Assembly: GCA_013298595.1 (NCBI GenBank)
Contig: JAAFIG010000012.1
Coordinates: forward strand, 60,967 to 124,966
From: Deinococcales bacterium
GTDB lineage: Bacteria; Deinococcota; Deinococci; Deinococcales; JAAFIG01
Direction: 5' to 3'
DNA length: 64,000 nucleotides
Below, one piece after another: positions 21,030 to 29,196 of this stretch; positions within the stretch are counted from its first letter, which is position 1, and every line of letters begins with the position of its first letter. The position numbers were made by a program, and so were the translations under genes. A model generated the notes under the pieces. It did not search any database and was not told the origin of the DNA. It worked only from the letters and a program-made list of their open reading frames with translations.

Positions 21030-22139
21030 TTACGACCGACTTCTCGCCACAAAACCAGCCTGTTCCAACACTTCTCGAGCTGCTTGTGCCTCCTCGAGGG
21101 TCGAAAAACCCAGTCTCATTGAACCGCCTTGATCTCGGTAGGTTAAAACCTCAACATCTTTAATATTAAGGTTTGCATCCCCCATTAAGGTAGCCACTCG
21201 AGCAAACTCACCAGGCTTATCGGCAATAGCAACAACCACATCATGCAGTACAGGCAATAAACTGCGTTTCACCACAGGTAAGCTATCTCTGGTGCGTTTA
21301 CCTTCCAGAGCAGCCTCTAAAAGCATATCTGGAGCAAAAAGCATGGCTTCTAAAGATTCAAGTTCAGCTCGATAACGTGATAAGGCTTCACGTAAGGCTG
21401 CTTTATTCTCTACCACCATATCGCGGCTCATACGCGGATCACCTGAAGCCACCCTGGTTAAGTCGCGGAAACCACCTGCCGCAAGTAACGCCAAACCATC
21501 ACGATCCTCATGACGAGCCACAAGCCGCGTTAACGCCAACGCAGACAAATACGGTAAATGTGAAACCATTGCCACCAATCGGTCATGTGCGCTTGCCTCT
21601 AAAACAACAGGCTTGGCTCCCAAAACCTCCGTTAAGTTTCGCACACGAGCCAACGCCATTGCACTGGTCTCGAGACTAGGTGTTAAAACCCAAATGGCAT
21701 TTTGTAACAAAGCTGCACTGGCATGGCGCACACCACCTTTTTCTGAACCCGCCATCGGATGCCCCGCCACAAAACGCTGCCGAAATGCCAAAGGTAAATC
21801 TTGTAAACCCTCGAGTAAACCACCTTTGACACTACCAACATCGGTAAAAACCGTGTCTTGTCCAGCAAAACGAGCCATTTCTTTGGCTAATCCAGGCAAC
21901 GCTCGCACAGGCACTGCCAATACCACCAAATCAGCTGTCTCGAGCCAAGTACCAAGGCGTAACTCGGCACGATCTATCACACCAATGGCTAAAGCCTCTG
22001 ATAAAACCTCAGGTTCGGCATCAAAACCAACAATTTCCGAAGCAAGGAAACGCTCTCTTAACCCGAGTGCAATTGAACCACCGATCAATCCAACCCCAGC
22101 AATAACCACTGTGCCAAACACAGGTTTTGGTGTTTGCAT
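21030..22139 (-). CDS. tyrA: Prephenate dehydrogenase with C-terminal ACT domain
   Basis: 369 residues, cytoplasmic. Oxidative decarboxylation of prephenate to 4-hydroxyphenylpyruvate for tyrosine synthesis. Residues ~11-27 form the NAD(P)-binding glycine motif (AGVGLIGGSIALGL). A catalytic-domain segment AGHPMAGSEKGG follows near residue 125, typical of TyrA. Residues ~295-369 form an ACT domain (DKPGEFARVATLMGDANLNI), expected to give feedback control by an aromatic amino acid. The start ATG is preceded by GAGAGGTGG. It is transcribed divergently from tRNA-Leu, and a possible promoter lies at 22166-22193. Length is normal for the ACT-containing Gram-positive/Deinococcus type. Confidence 0.93.
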   Translation of the reverse strand: MQTPKPVFGTVVIAGVGLIGGSIALGLRERFLASEIVGFDAEPEVLSEALAIGVIDRAELRLGTWLETADLVVLAVPVRALPGLAKEMARFAGQDTVFTDVGSVKGGLLEGLQDLPLAFRQRFVAGHPMAGSEKGGVRHASAALLQNAIWVLTPSLETSAMALARVRNLTEVLGAKPVVLEASAHDRLVAMVSHLPYLSALALTRLVARHEDRDGLALLAAGGFRDLTRVASGDPRMSRDMVVENKAALREALSRYRAELESLEAMLFAPDMLLEAALEGKRTRDSLPVVKRSLLPVLHDVVVAIADKPGEFARVATLMGDANLNIKDVEVLTYRDQGGSMRLGFSTLEEAQAAREVLEQAGFVARSRS

Positions 22140-22165
22140 ACGAAAAAACCACCTCTCCCCTACTC

Positions 22166-22193
22166 ACTGTAAACCAGAGTGTGACACGCCCAA
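22166..22193 (-). promoter_or_regulatory. Candidate tyrA promoter
   Basis: On the minus strand TTGGGC, 16 nt, TACAGT, ending about 27 nt before the tyrA start. The match to sigma-70 is moderate. Confidence 0.4.
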
Positions 22194-22207
22194 GGCTCGA
22201 GAAGCAA

Positions 22208-22236
22208 TTGACATGCCGCGCCAGAGTGCGTATTAT
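22208..22236 (+). promoter_or_regulatory. Strong sigma-70 promoter for tRNA-Leu/tRNA-Met
   Basis: TTGACA, 17 nt, TATTAT; the -10 box ends 16 nt before the mature tRNA-Leu. This is the best consensus promoter in the window. Confidence 0.85.
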
Positions 22237-22252
22237 CTACCCCGCTTGTCCT

Positions 22253-22338
22253 GCCGGGGTGGCGGAATGGTAGACGCCGCAGACTTAAAATCTGTTGTCT
22301 TTACGGGCGTGCGGGTTCGAGTCCCGCCCTCGGCACCA
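22253..22338 (+). tRNA. tRNA-Leu (anticodon TAA)
   Basis: 86 nt. Acceptor stem GCCGGGG pairs with CCTCGGC (one G-T), followed by A and an encoded CCA. Anticodon loop CTTAAAA with TAA at 22286-22288. A long variable arm between the anticodon and T stems is typical of class II tRNA-Leu, and a T-loop GGTTCGAGTCC is present. Confidence 0.96.
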
Positions 22339-22369
22339 AGCGAAGTAATTGCGGCGTTCTCAACCGCAC

Positions 22370-22446
22370 GGCTATGTAGCTCAGCTGGTTAGAGCACACG
22401 ACTCATAATCGTGGGGTCGTCGGTTCAAGTCCGACCATAGCCACCA
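22370..22446 (+). tRNA. tRNA-Met (anticodon CAT, elongator type)
   Basis: 77 nt with encoded CCA. Acceptor GGCTATG pairs with CATAGCC. CAT anticodon at 22404-22406 in loop CTCATAA. The G1-C72 pair and overall resemblance to elongator tRNA-Met argue against the initiator. A tRNA-Ile with lysidine-modified CAT is less likely. Cotranscribed with tRNA-Leu (31 nt spacer). Confidence 0.92.
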
Positions 22447-22452
22447 ACCTGT

Positions 22453-22476
22453 ACCCCGTGAAAACGGGGTTTTTTT
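22453..22476 (+). terminator. Intrinsic terminator after the tRNA pair
   Basis: Stem ACCCCGT / ACGGGGT with a GAAA loop, followed by a run of T (22470-22476). Confidence 0.92.
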
Positions 22477-22527
22477 GTAAGGCTCGAGTTATGCGGATAG
22501 CAGCCTACTAAATTGCGATCTGGTGCA

Positions 22528-22555
22528 TTGACTTCACGCCAGACAAGACTACAAT
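22528..22555 (+). promoter_or_regulatory. Promoter of the spoVS-like gene
   Basis: TTGACT, 16 nt, TACAAT, about 47 nt upstream of the start codon. Confidence 0.65.
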
Positions 22556-22601
22556 GTTTGGCATCGCGCCTCATCTGCATTGCGCTGACATTGGAGGAAT
22601 C

Positions 22602-22904
22602 ATGGAAACTGTGCGCGTTTCTGGTCAATCTCGTCCGAACTCTGTTGCAGGAGCTATTGCTGCTTTACTGCGCTTAAATGGCGAAGTTGAAGTTCAAGCT
22701 ATTGGTGCGATGGCAGTCAATCAAGCAGTGAAAGCCATTGCCATTGCTCGCAGTTATATCAGTGTTGACCAAATGGATTTAGTCTGTGTTCCAGCTTTTG
22801 TGAAACTCGAGTTGGAATCTGAGGAACGCACAGCTTTAAAGTTCATGTGTAAATCATTAAAACTTGACAGTGCTTTGGTACCAATACTACCAATATCAGA
22901 ATAA
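22602..22904 (+). CDS. spoVS: SpoVS-family (stage V sporulation protein S-like) protein
   Basis: 100 residues. ATG at 22602 follows GGAGG with good spacing; an in-frame ATG at 22554 has no ribosome site. The N-terminus METVRVSGQSRPNSVAGAI and the segment VQAIGAMAVNQAVKAIAIAR are diagnostic of the SpoVS family, a small Alba-like fold thought to bind nucleic acids. The family is known from Firmicutes sporulation genes but is also common in Deinococcus-Thermus, which do not sporulate, so its role here is not sporulation and is otherwise unclear. Single gene with its own sigma-70-like promoter. No clear hairpin follows. The tail after LESEERTALKFMCKSL is slightly longer than usual. Confidence 0.9.
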   Translation: METVRVSGQSRPNSVAGAIAALLRLNGEVEVQAIGAMAVNQAVKAIAIARSYISVDQMDLVCVPAFVKLELESEERTALKFMCKSLKLDSALVPILPISE

Positions 22905-23060
22905 ATCACCTTGAGAATAATGCGTTTCTAACAGAGTAATCCTGCTTTTTCAAACAATAAGCAGCTAGGGTTTACTTTGCAAAAAAGCACTTGCCTGACA
23001 TCAAAAAAACAAAAAACTAACCAAGCGTGTCTTTACACTGTAAATCTTTCATCAACAATT

Positions 23061-23068
23061 GCTATGAT
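23061..23068 (+). promoter_or_regulatory. Extended -10 promoter of the zinc peptidase gene
   Basis: TGCTATGAT forms an extended -10 (TGN plus TATGAT at 23063-23068) about 41 nt before the start. No good -35 is seen. The rest of the 22905-23109 spacer is AT-rich without another recognisable feature except two CTCGAG sites near 23080 and 23094. Confidence 0.5.
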
Positions 23069-23109
23069 TGCAACGTTCTCGAGTGATTAGACTCGAGCAG
23101 GAGGTTAGA

Positions 23110-23808
23110 ATGCCAATGTTTGACCCTATGGGGATGTTGTTGATGGTTGGGATTATGGTGATGAGTTTTGCAGCTCAGGGGTACTTGAGTAACACCTATG
23201 GTCGTTTTTCAAAAATTCGCAATGCCAAAAATGTGACGGGCGCAGAAGTGGCTCGTGATATTTTAGATTCCAATGGTCTAGGGCATGTTAAAGTTGAACA
23301 AACGCCTGGTGTGCTATCAGATCATTACGATCCGCTTTCTAAAACAGTGCGTCTATCCCAAGGTAATTACGACAGTCCAAGCTTAGCTGCTTTAGCTGTG
23401 GCTGCCCATGAAGTTGGACATGCCATTCAGGATGCCAAAATGTATGCACCCTTGGTAGCTCGAGCCAGATTAGCAGTTCCATTAGGGGCAGTTGCCAATC
23501 TTGGACAAATGGCATTATTTGCAGGGTTGTTATTTATTGCTTCTGGATTTGGCAAAACCCTGCTGATTATCGGCATTATTGGTTTAGCCGCAACACTACT
23601 CTTCCACGTGGTCACTTTACCTGTCGAATTTGATGCCAGCAAACGCGCCTTAGCCATTCTCGAGGGCAACGGTTACCTTAGCCCACAAGAAAATAGTGGG
23701 GCAAAATCTGTGTTAACCGCAGCTGCATTAACTTATGTGATCGCAGCCGTCTCGAGTGCTTTGCAGCTTTTGTATTACTTAGGGTTTTTACGTGGCAGTG
23801 ACGATTAA
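23110..23808 (+). CDS. Membrane zinc metallopeptidase, YugP family
   Basis: 232 residues. Start MPMFDPMGML at 23110 follows AGGAGGT; an upstream in-frame ATG (23068) lies inside the promoter. A first transmembrane helix at ~8-24 precedes a soluble zinc domain with HEVGH (H100, E101, H104). Two further hydrophobic segments lie around 125-170 and one near 210-225. Matches the Zn_peptidase_2 family, also called neutral zinc metallopeptidase YugP, of unknown physiological substrate. Probably a membrane-protein quality-control or processing peptidase (inference). Ends before a strong terminator. Confidence 0.9.
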   Translation: MPMFDPMGMLLMVGIMVMSFAAQGYLSNTYGRFSKIRNAKNVTGAEVARDILDSNGLGHVKVEQTPGVLSDHYDPLSKTVRLSQGNYDSPSLAALAVAAHEVGHAIQDAKMYAPLVARARLAVPLGAVANLGQMALFAGLLFIASGFGKTLLIIGIIGLAATLLFHVVTLPVEFDASKRALAILEGNGYLSPQENSGAKSVLTAAALTYVIAAVSSALQLLYYLGFLRGSDD

Positions 23809-23832
23809 AGTGGTTTGGTTGCTTTGATAAGT

Positions 23833-23876
23833 CAAACTAGGTTGCGTCCAAACAACGCAACCTAGTTTGTTTTCTT
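23833..23876 (+). terminator. Intrinsic terminator with 15-bp stem
   Basis: CAAACTAGGTTGCGT and its exact complement are separated by 7 nt and followed by TTTTCTT. The stem is perfect. Confidence 0.88.
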
Positions 23877-23891
23877 CTGACCAGTTCTTGG

Positions 23892-23897
23892 TAGACT
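23892..23897 (+). promoter_or_regulatory. -10 box of a leaderless promoter (GH42 gene)
   Basis: TAGACT ends 6 nt before the ATG at 23904 and no Shine-Dalgarno sequence exists, so transcription should start at or next to the start codon. The same arrangement recurs at several genes in the window. Confidence 0.6.
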
Positions 23898-23903
23898 ACC
23901 TTT

Positions 23904-25889
23904 ATGCCATTACAACTCGGCGTTTGCGATTACCCAGAACAAGTCTCGGCAGAAGAATGGAACGTCTTTCCGCAGCAAATGCGAGAAATGGGTTTAAGTT
24001 ATGTTCGCCTTGGCGAATTTGCTTGGAGTACACTCGAGCCTGAGCCAGGAAAATTTGATTTTACTTGGCTTGATAACGCAATCACGGCTTTGCAAGCTCA
24101 GAAATTACAAGTGGTGTTGTGCACCCCAACAGCCACACCACCAGCTTGGTTAGTAGAAGCTCATCCAGAGATCCTACCTGTTGATATTCATGGTAATACA
24201 CGAGTCTTTGGCTCGAGACGGCATTATGATTTCTCGAGTGATGTCTACTGGCAAGAATCGGCACGAATTATTGAAATTCTGGCAAAACGGTACGGGCAAC
24301 ACCCTGCTGTGGTTGGCTGGCAAACAGATAATGAATACGGTTGTCACGACACGACCAGAAGTTACAGTTTAGCTGCCAAAACCAAATTCCAAGCTTGGCT
24401 CGAGCAAAAATACCAGCGTATCGAAATGTTAAACACCGCTTGGGGTAATACTTTCTGGTCGCAAACGTACACCCATTGGCAACGGATTGGTTTACCCAAT
24501 CAAACCGTCACCGAAGCAAACCCGAGCCATCTCCTCGATTTTTACCGATTCTCGAGTGACCAAGTGGTGGCATATGACAAAATGCAATGCGAGATTCTGC
24601 GTCAACACAGCCCAAATCGCTTCGTGACCCATAATTTTATGTTGTTCTTTGCGGATTTTGATCTCTACAAAGCCAGCGCCCACCTCGATTTTGTCAGTTG
24701 GGATAATTACCCAACAGGTATGCTCGAGTTATCTGGCGCATTTGAACAAACCAAAATAGATTTTGCTCGTACAGGACACCCTGATTATGTTTCGTTCAAC
24801 CATGATCTTTTTAGGGGTTTAAAAAATAAGCCTTTTTGGGTCATGGAACAACAATGCGGACATGTTAATTGGTCGCCGTACAACCCATTACCTGCCCCTG
24901 GAGCAGTTCGATTATGGACATTACAAGCCATGAGTCATGGAGCCAATGTTGTCACCTATTTTAGGTGGCAAGCGGCTCGAGCTGCTCAAGAAAATTATCA
25001 CTCTGGGTTGTTACGACATAATGGTCGGTTTGACCGAGGTGCTTACGAAGTAATGCGTTTATCGCCACATCTGAAAAAACTCAGCGATGCCCTTGAAGCA
25101 AAAAAAGTGTGTTTATTACACGATTACGAATCCATGTGGGCATACGACATGCAAAAACACCACAAAAACACCAGCTACTGGGCGCAAATGCTGATGTATT
25201 ACAGCAGTTTACGACAAATGGGTGTGGATGTGGATATCGTACATCCAATGTCCGATTTAACAGGATATCAGTTAATAATTGCTCCAGCTTTAATGATTGC
25301 CTCAGATGAACTCGCCGATCATCTCGAGCACTATGCACAACAAGGCGCAACCATTGTTTTTGGTACCCGTACAGGTTTCCGTACACCAAGTGGTGCTGTG
25401 CCAGCCCAAGGCGCACCTGGGGCAATCTCGAGACTGGTTGGTATTACCATTAAAAACTTTGACAGTATGCGACCAGGTTTAAACAGCCGCATCGAAGCCT
25501 TTGACCAAAGTTTCCAAACCCACACTTGGAACGAATCGCTTGAGTTATTGGTCAATGGTGTCCGCAGTTTAGGCATGTACCATGACGACCCGTTGTACAG
25601 CGAAATTGCCATTAGTTACCGAGCCATAAACGATGGTGGCGCAATGTATATTGGTGTTTGGGGCGATGCAATCATCCGACGCTGTCTCGAGTACGCCTTA
25701 TTTCGAGCTGGGCTAACGTATGAGGAACTCGAGCCTGGTTTGCGTTTAACCAGACGTGGTGGGTTGGTCTACGCGCAAAATTGGACTCGAGGTGGGATTT
25801 CCTTGCCATTGCCACCCGAAACCCAATTTGTCTATGGCGATAGTTTAATTGAACCATTTGGTGTTGCTGTTTATAAGGATAAGCCTTAA
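23904..25889 (+). CDS. Glycoside hydrolase family 42 beta-galactosidase
   Basis: 661 residues, no signal peptide, cytoplasmic. Hydrolyses beta-galactosides or related glycosides. TIM-barrel N-terminal domain with the acid/base Glu144 in WQTDNEYG and the nucleophile Glu315 in FWVMEQQ. The [13 protein letters not shown] segment near residue 104 is typical of GH42. A trimerisation (class I glutamine amidotransferase-like) domain lies at ~395-590 and a short C-terminal beta domain follows. Length is standard for the family. The gene appears to be expressed from its own leaderless promoter and stands alone between a terminator and the C-S lyase gene. No sugar transporter is adjacent, so the natural substrate is not indicated. 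Confidence 0.94.
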   Translation: MPLQLGVCDYPEQVSAEEWNVFPQQMREMGLSYVRLGEFAWSTLEPEPGKFDFTWLDNAITALQAQKLQVVLCTPTATPPAWLVEAHPEILPVDIHGNTRVFGSRRHYDFSSDVYWQESARIIEILAKRYGQHPAVVGWQTDNEYGCHDTTRSYSLAAKTKFQAWLEQKYQRIEMLNTAWGNTFWSQTYTHWQRIGLPNQTVTEANPSHLLDFYRFSSDQVVAYDKMQCEILRQHSPNRFVTHNFMLFFADFDLYKASAHLDFVSWDNYPTGMLELSGAFEQTKIDFARTGHPDYVSFNHDLFRGLKNKPFWVMEQQCGHVNWSPYNPLPAPGAVRLWTLQAMSHGANVVTYFRWQAARAAQENYHSGLLRHNGRFDRGAYEVMRLSPHLKKLSDALEAKKVCLLHDYESMWAYDMQKHHKNTSYWAQMLMYYSSLRQMGVDVDIVHPMSDLTGYQLIIAPALMIASDELADHLEHYAQQGATIVFGTRTGFRTPSGAVPAQGAPGAISRLVGITIKNFDSMRPGLNSRIEAFDQSFQTHTWNESLELLVNGVRSLGMYHDDPLYSEIAISYRAINDGGAMYIGVWGDAIIRRCLEYALFRAGLTYEELEPGLRLTRRGGLVYAQNWTRGGISLPLPPETQFVYGDSLIEPFGVAVYKDKP

Positions 25890-25943
25890 TTGATTTAAGC
25901 GTTGCTTGAGATTTTTGGGCTGTGTTGTTTTGACCTCGAGCCA

Positions 25944-25949
25944 TACTCT
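25944..25949 (+). promoter_or_regulatory. -10 box of a probable leaderless promoter (C-S lyase gene)
   Basis: TACTCT ends 5 nt before the ATG at 25955, which has no ribosome site. Confidence 0.45.
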
Positions 25950-25954
25950 GCTCT

Positions 25955-27127
25955 ATGCTAAAAGCCATGCCAAATTTTGATGCACTCGAGCCAGCTTATC
26001 TTCGTGACCAATACTCAATCAAATGGAATTTATACCCTGAAGGCGTGCTGCCACTCTGGGTTGCTGACATGGATTTCCCAATTGCCAAAGAAATTAAACA
26101 AGCCTTGATAAACCGTCTCGAGTACAATGTGGGCTACCCACATATGACAGGCGACCCGCGACTGGTTTCTGCTATCCTCGAGCAACAGGCAGGGTTTGGT
26201 TGGACAGGTTTACAACCTGAACATCTGATGTTTGTTTCCAGTGTTGTGCCAGGTTTGTATGCCAGTATTCTGGGTTTAACCCATGCAGGCGACGAAGTAC
26301 TCACCCAAACCCCAATTTACCCACCATTTCTGATGTCCATCCGCGATCATGGACGGGTTGCTCTCGAAAACCCAATGCTTTGCGATAACAATGGCTGGTC
26401 AATTGATTTTGCTCATCTCGAGACATTGGTGACAGACAGCAGCAAGGTTTTTATGCTGTGTAACCCACAAAATCCAACAGGACGGGTTTTTACTCGAGCC
26501 GAATTAGAGCAATTAGCTGCTTTTGTTTTGCGCCACGATTTACTGGTGATTTCTGATGAATTACATGCCATGTTGATTCTCGAGGGTGAGCATATTCCGT
26601 TTGCTAGTTTATCGCCTGAAATTGCAGCCCGCACTGTCACACTGACAGGACCATGTAAAGCCTTTAACACCGCTGGTATTGGCGGTGGTGTGATCCTGAG
26701 CAACAACCTTGATTTACTCAACCGTATCAAAGCAGCTACTAAAGGATTGATGGGGCATCCCAGCAGTTTTAGTCTCGAGATGTGGCGAGTCGGACTTGAA
26801 AGCGGTGGGACTTGGCTCGAGGAAACTTTGCATTATATTCGAGCTAACCGCGATTTTCTGGATTCATGGTTGAGGCAGCACCTGCCAGAAGTGCGTTGTA
26901 TTCCAGCCCAAGGCACTTACCTTGCTTGGATGGATTTTACAAAGTTTTCTTTTGCTAAGGATTTACACAAAATACTGATTGAAGAAGCCAAGGTCGGCTT
27001 AAATGATGGACCACCTTATGGCAGAGGCAACGAAGGTTGGTTACGCATTAACTTTGCCACATCTCGAGCGATTCTGACCGAGGCGTTGGAGCGTATGGAG
27101 CGTTGTATTCGTGCTCGAGTTGATTAA
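25955..27127 (+). CDS. PLP-dependent C-S lyase, PatB/MalY type
   Basis: 390 residues, fold-type I aminotransferase superfamily, cytoplasmic. Expected to cleave cystathionine or other S-cysteine conjugates to pyruvate, ammonia and a thiol. WNLYPEGVLPLWVADMDFP near the N-terminus is the family signature. NPQNPTGRVF (170-179), SDELHA (Asp201) and the Schiff-base lysine in GPCKAFNTAG (Lys235) are present. The start may also be ATG 25967 (MPNFDAL), but the -10 box spacing favours 25955. The end of the gene is 16 bp from the end of the convergent TetR gene. MalY proteins in enteric bacteria also act as regulators, but nothing here supports that. Confidence 0.9.
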   Translation: MLKAMPNFDALEPAYLRDQYSIKWNLYPEGVLPLWVADMDFPIAKEIKQALINRLEYNVGYPHMTGDPRLVSAILEQQAGFGWTGLQPEHLMFVSSVVPGLYASILGLTHAGDEVLTQTPIYPPFLMSIRDHGRVALENPMLCDNNGWSIDFAHLETLVTDSSKVFMLCNPQNPTGRVFTRAELEQLAAFVLRHDLLVISDELHAMLILEGEHIPFASLSPEIAARTVTLTGPCKAFNTAGIGGGVILSNNLDLLNRIKAATKGLMGHPSSFSLEMWRVGLESGGTWLEETLHYIRANRDFLDSWLRQHLPEVRCIPAQGTYLAWMDFTKFSFAKDLHKILIEEAKVGLNDGPPYGRGNEGWLRINFATSRAILTEALERMERCIRARVD

Positions 27128-27143
27128 ACAACCTGCCCTACTG

Positions 27144-27803
27144 CTACGTTAATCCACGTACATAATTTCGGGTAATAACAGCAAATTTTTCGGGTGAAAA
27201 ATCTCGAGCAAATTGTTCTTGATCTAATACCAAATTTAAACCAAAACCATCTATCAGTGCCAATATCGTTTTGGCTTCGATTAAAATATCGAGGTCTTGC
27301 CGAATTGAGCCTTGTTTTTGTAGCACTTCGAGTTGCGCCGCAATGGATAAAAAATTCTGCCGACTACGCCGACGATGCGCCTCGAGTAAGGATTCTCTTC
27401 CAATAGCAAATCCAACAAATGCAACCCAGATAGTCCATTCGGTTTGCCCTTTTTCGTCTAAAGGCAAGGCTGATAATATGGTTTGCTCGAGACGTTCGAT
27501 ACCTGTTTGTGTAGTGACGCTGCGTTGTTGACGAGTATCGAGGTGGTCGTTGATGGTCTCGAGAATAAATGCCATTAAGGCATCTTTGTCGCGGAAATAA
27601 TGGGTGACAACACTGGTGGTTAAATTAAGTTCATGGGCAATGGCGCGGATGCTGGTGCGGTCTAAGCCGTCACGCATAATGACTCGCCAAGCGGCTTTGG
27701 TGACTTCTATTCGGCGTGCATCGTGCTTAATTTGTTTTGGCAAGTGAACCTCGTGAAGTCTAATTTTACGCGATTGATCGGCTGCTTGTCTTGGGCTTGA
27801 CAT
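27144..27803 (-). CDS. TetR-family transcriptional regulator
   Basis: 219 residues. N-terminal helix-turn-helix at ~35-80 (TSIRAIAHELNLTTSVVTHYFRDKDALMAFI) has the TetR pattern; the rest is an all-helical ligand-binding domain with LDGFGLN-like text near the C-terminus (IDGFGLNLVLD). A basic 30-residue extension (RKIRLHEVHLPKQIKHDARR) precedes the DNA-binding domain. Divergent from the P450 operon with back-to-back promoters, so it most likely represses that operon and itself. The ligand is unknown but probably related to the operon's substrate (inference). No ribosome site is visible before ATG 27803. Confidence 0.9.
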   Translation of the reverse strand: MSSPRQAADQSRKIRLHEVHLPKQIKHDARRIEVTKAAWRVIMRDGLDRTSIRAIAHELNLTTSVVTHYFRDKDALMAFILETINDHLDTRQQRSVTTQTGIERLEQTILSALPLDEKGQTEWTIWVAFVGFAIGRESLLEAHRRRSRQNFLSIAAQLEVLQKQGSIRQDLDILIEAKTILALIDGFGLNLVLDQEQFARDFSPEKFAVITRNYVRGLT

Positions 27804-27824
27804 TGGTTAGGTGATTTCCGTATT

Positions 27825-27853
27825 ATTTTATTACAACTGTTATATTAATTCAA
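27825..27853 (-). promoter_or_regulatory. Promoter of the TetR gene
   Basis: Minus strand: TTGAAT, 17 nt, TAAAAT. The transcript would start about 15 nt before the ATG. Confidence 0.6.
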
Positions 27854-27859
27854 TACATA
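27831..27859 (+). promoter_or_regulatory. Promoter of the P450 operon with overlapping dyad
   Basis: Plus strand: TTACAA, 17 nt, TACATA, overlapping the opposing TetR promoter. The -35 sits in TTACAACTGTTA (27831-27842), a nearly perfect TTACA-N2-TGTAA dyad that is a candidate TetR operator. A transcript from here has a leader of about 115 nt in which I see nothing else. Confidence 0.5.
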
Positions 27860-27982
27860 TTCAGCTAAAAACAACTGGCTGCCAAGGAATCTATTCATGC
27901 CCACTCAACATTTCCCAACAAATAATGCTTATTGGCACAATGTCCACCACAAACCAATGATCTGCCATTGTCAGGAAAACCA

Positions 27983-29188
27983 ATGAGTTCGAGGTTATCA
28001 ATCCAATTCCCAATTGGATCTCGAGTCCAACTCGAGCAATTGAGCAAAAATCCATACCCAATCCTCAAGGAGTTACAACAACTTGAGCCTGTTTCTTGGG
28101 TAGAAGATTTGCAAATGTGGTTTGTCACTCGCTTTGATGATGTGAGCGCAGTTTTACATGATGTCGAAACCTTTACACTTGAGGATGACGAATCCCTGTT
28201 AAACGAGATTTTTGGTCGCACCATGATTTCCACTGATGGCGCAGATCACACACGATTACGCACACCGTTTCATCCCCCGTTTTTGCCAAAATTTGTTCGC
28301 AACGAAATGAGTTTACATATCAAAGCTCGAGCCAATGCACTGATAGACACATTTATCGCCGATGGCACCGCAGATTTAGCTACACAATGGGCAGATCGCT
28401 TAGCCCTTGAAATGGTGATGCAAATGCTTGGTTTGCCCATCGAAGATTTTTTCTTGGTACGCAGTTGGTTTAGCGATATTGGGCAAGCACTGGCAAATGT
28501 TAAACGCCACCCCGAAATCAAACAACGCGGACAAAAGGCTGCCGCACAATTTACCGACTTTGCCAGAATTCATCTCGAGCGTTTACGTAAAACACCCGAC
28601 AACAGCATTTTAGGCAACTTAGCAAATACCAGTGCAATGCTCACCGACACTGAAATTCTCGAGGCTTGCCGAGTCATTATTTTTGGTGGACTCGAGACAA
28701 CAGCCGCTCTGTTATTAAATTGCACTTGGGCGATTTTAAATCGCTCAGATGTGCAACAAAAAATTCTGCAAACACCAAGTTTATTCATTCCCGCCATCGA
28801 AGAAACACTGCGTTGGGAACCGCCCGTGCAAACTCTGGCAAGACGCGCCACTCGAGATACACAAATCCGAGGTGTCAGCATCAAAGCTGGTGACATGCTC
28901 AGTTGCATGATTGGAGCCGCGAACCGAGACCCATCGGTTTTTACCCAACCTGATGATTTTATGCTCGAGCGAAACAATGCCAAACATCATTTATCGTTTG
29001 CAATTGGTCGGCATTTTTGTTTAGGCGCAGCCCTCGCCCGACTCGAGGGAGAAATTGCTTTACAAGTGTTATTTGAACGATTACCAAATTTACGACTTGA
29101 TGTTGATAAACCCGATCAACCAGTCGGGCATGAGTTTCGTTCGCCGCCAACGCTTTGGGTTCGCTGGGACAAAAAACCAAATCAATGA
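27983..29188 (+). CDS. Cytochrome P450 monooxygenase
   Basis: 401 residues, soluble bacterial type. Start ATG 27983 follows AGGAAAA; an in-frame ATG at 27932 lacks a site and would add non-family residues. The heme-binding loop FAIGRHFCLG places the thiolate ligand at Cys346. The K-helix ExxR is Glu274/Arg277 (EETLRWEPP). The I-helix reads FGGLETTA around 234-241, with Glu in place of the more common Asp or Glu-Thr pair of AG(D/E)T. Needs a ferredoxin and reductase, none of which is adjacent. First gene of a twelve-gene run, 8 bp before the next gene. Likely hydroxylates the small molecule handled by this operon; the substrate cannot be read from the sequence. Confidence 0.95.
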   Translation: MSSRLSIQFPIGSRVQLEQLSKNPYPILKELQQLEPVSWVEDLQMWFVTRFDDVSAVLHDVETFTLEDDESLLNEIFGRTMISTDGADHTRLRTPFHPPFLPKFVRNEMSLHIKARANALIDTFIADGTADLATQWADRLALEMVMQMLGLPIEDFFLVRSWFSDIGQALANVKRHPEIKQRGQKAAAQFTDFARIHLERLRKTPDNSILGNLANTSAMLTDTEILEACRVIIFGGLETTAALLLNCTWAILNRSDVQQKILQTPSLFIPAIEETLRWEPPVQTLARRATRDTQIRGVSIKAGDMLSCMIGAANRDPSVFTQPDDFMLERNNAKHHLSFAIGRHFCLGAALARLEGEIALQVLFERLPNLRLDVDKPDQPVGHEFRSPPTLWVRWDKKPNQ

Positions 29189-29196
29189 GGAGAAAC

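Noticed and set aside
22370-22446. tRNA-Ile2 (CAT) or initiator tRNA-Met
   Set aside because: G1-C72 pair and body sequence fit elongator tRNA-Met; initiator tRNAs have a mismatched first pair and three G-C pairs in the anticodon stem.
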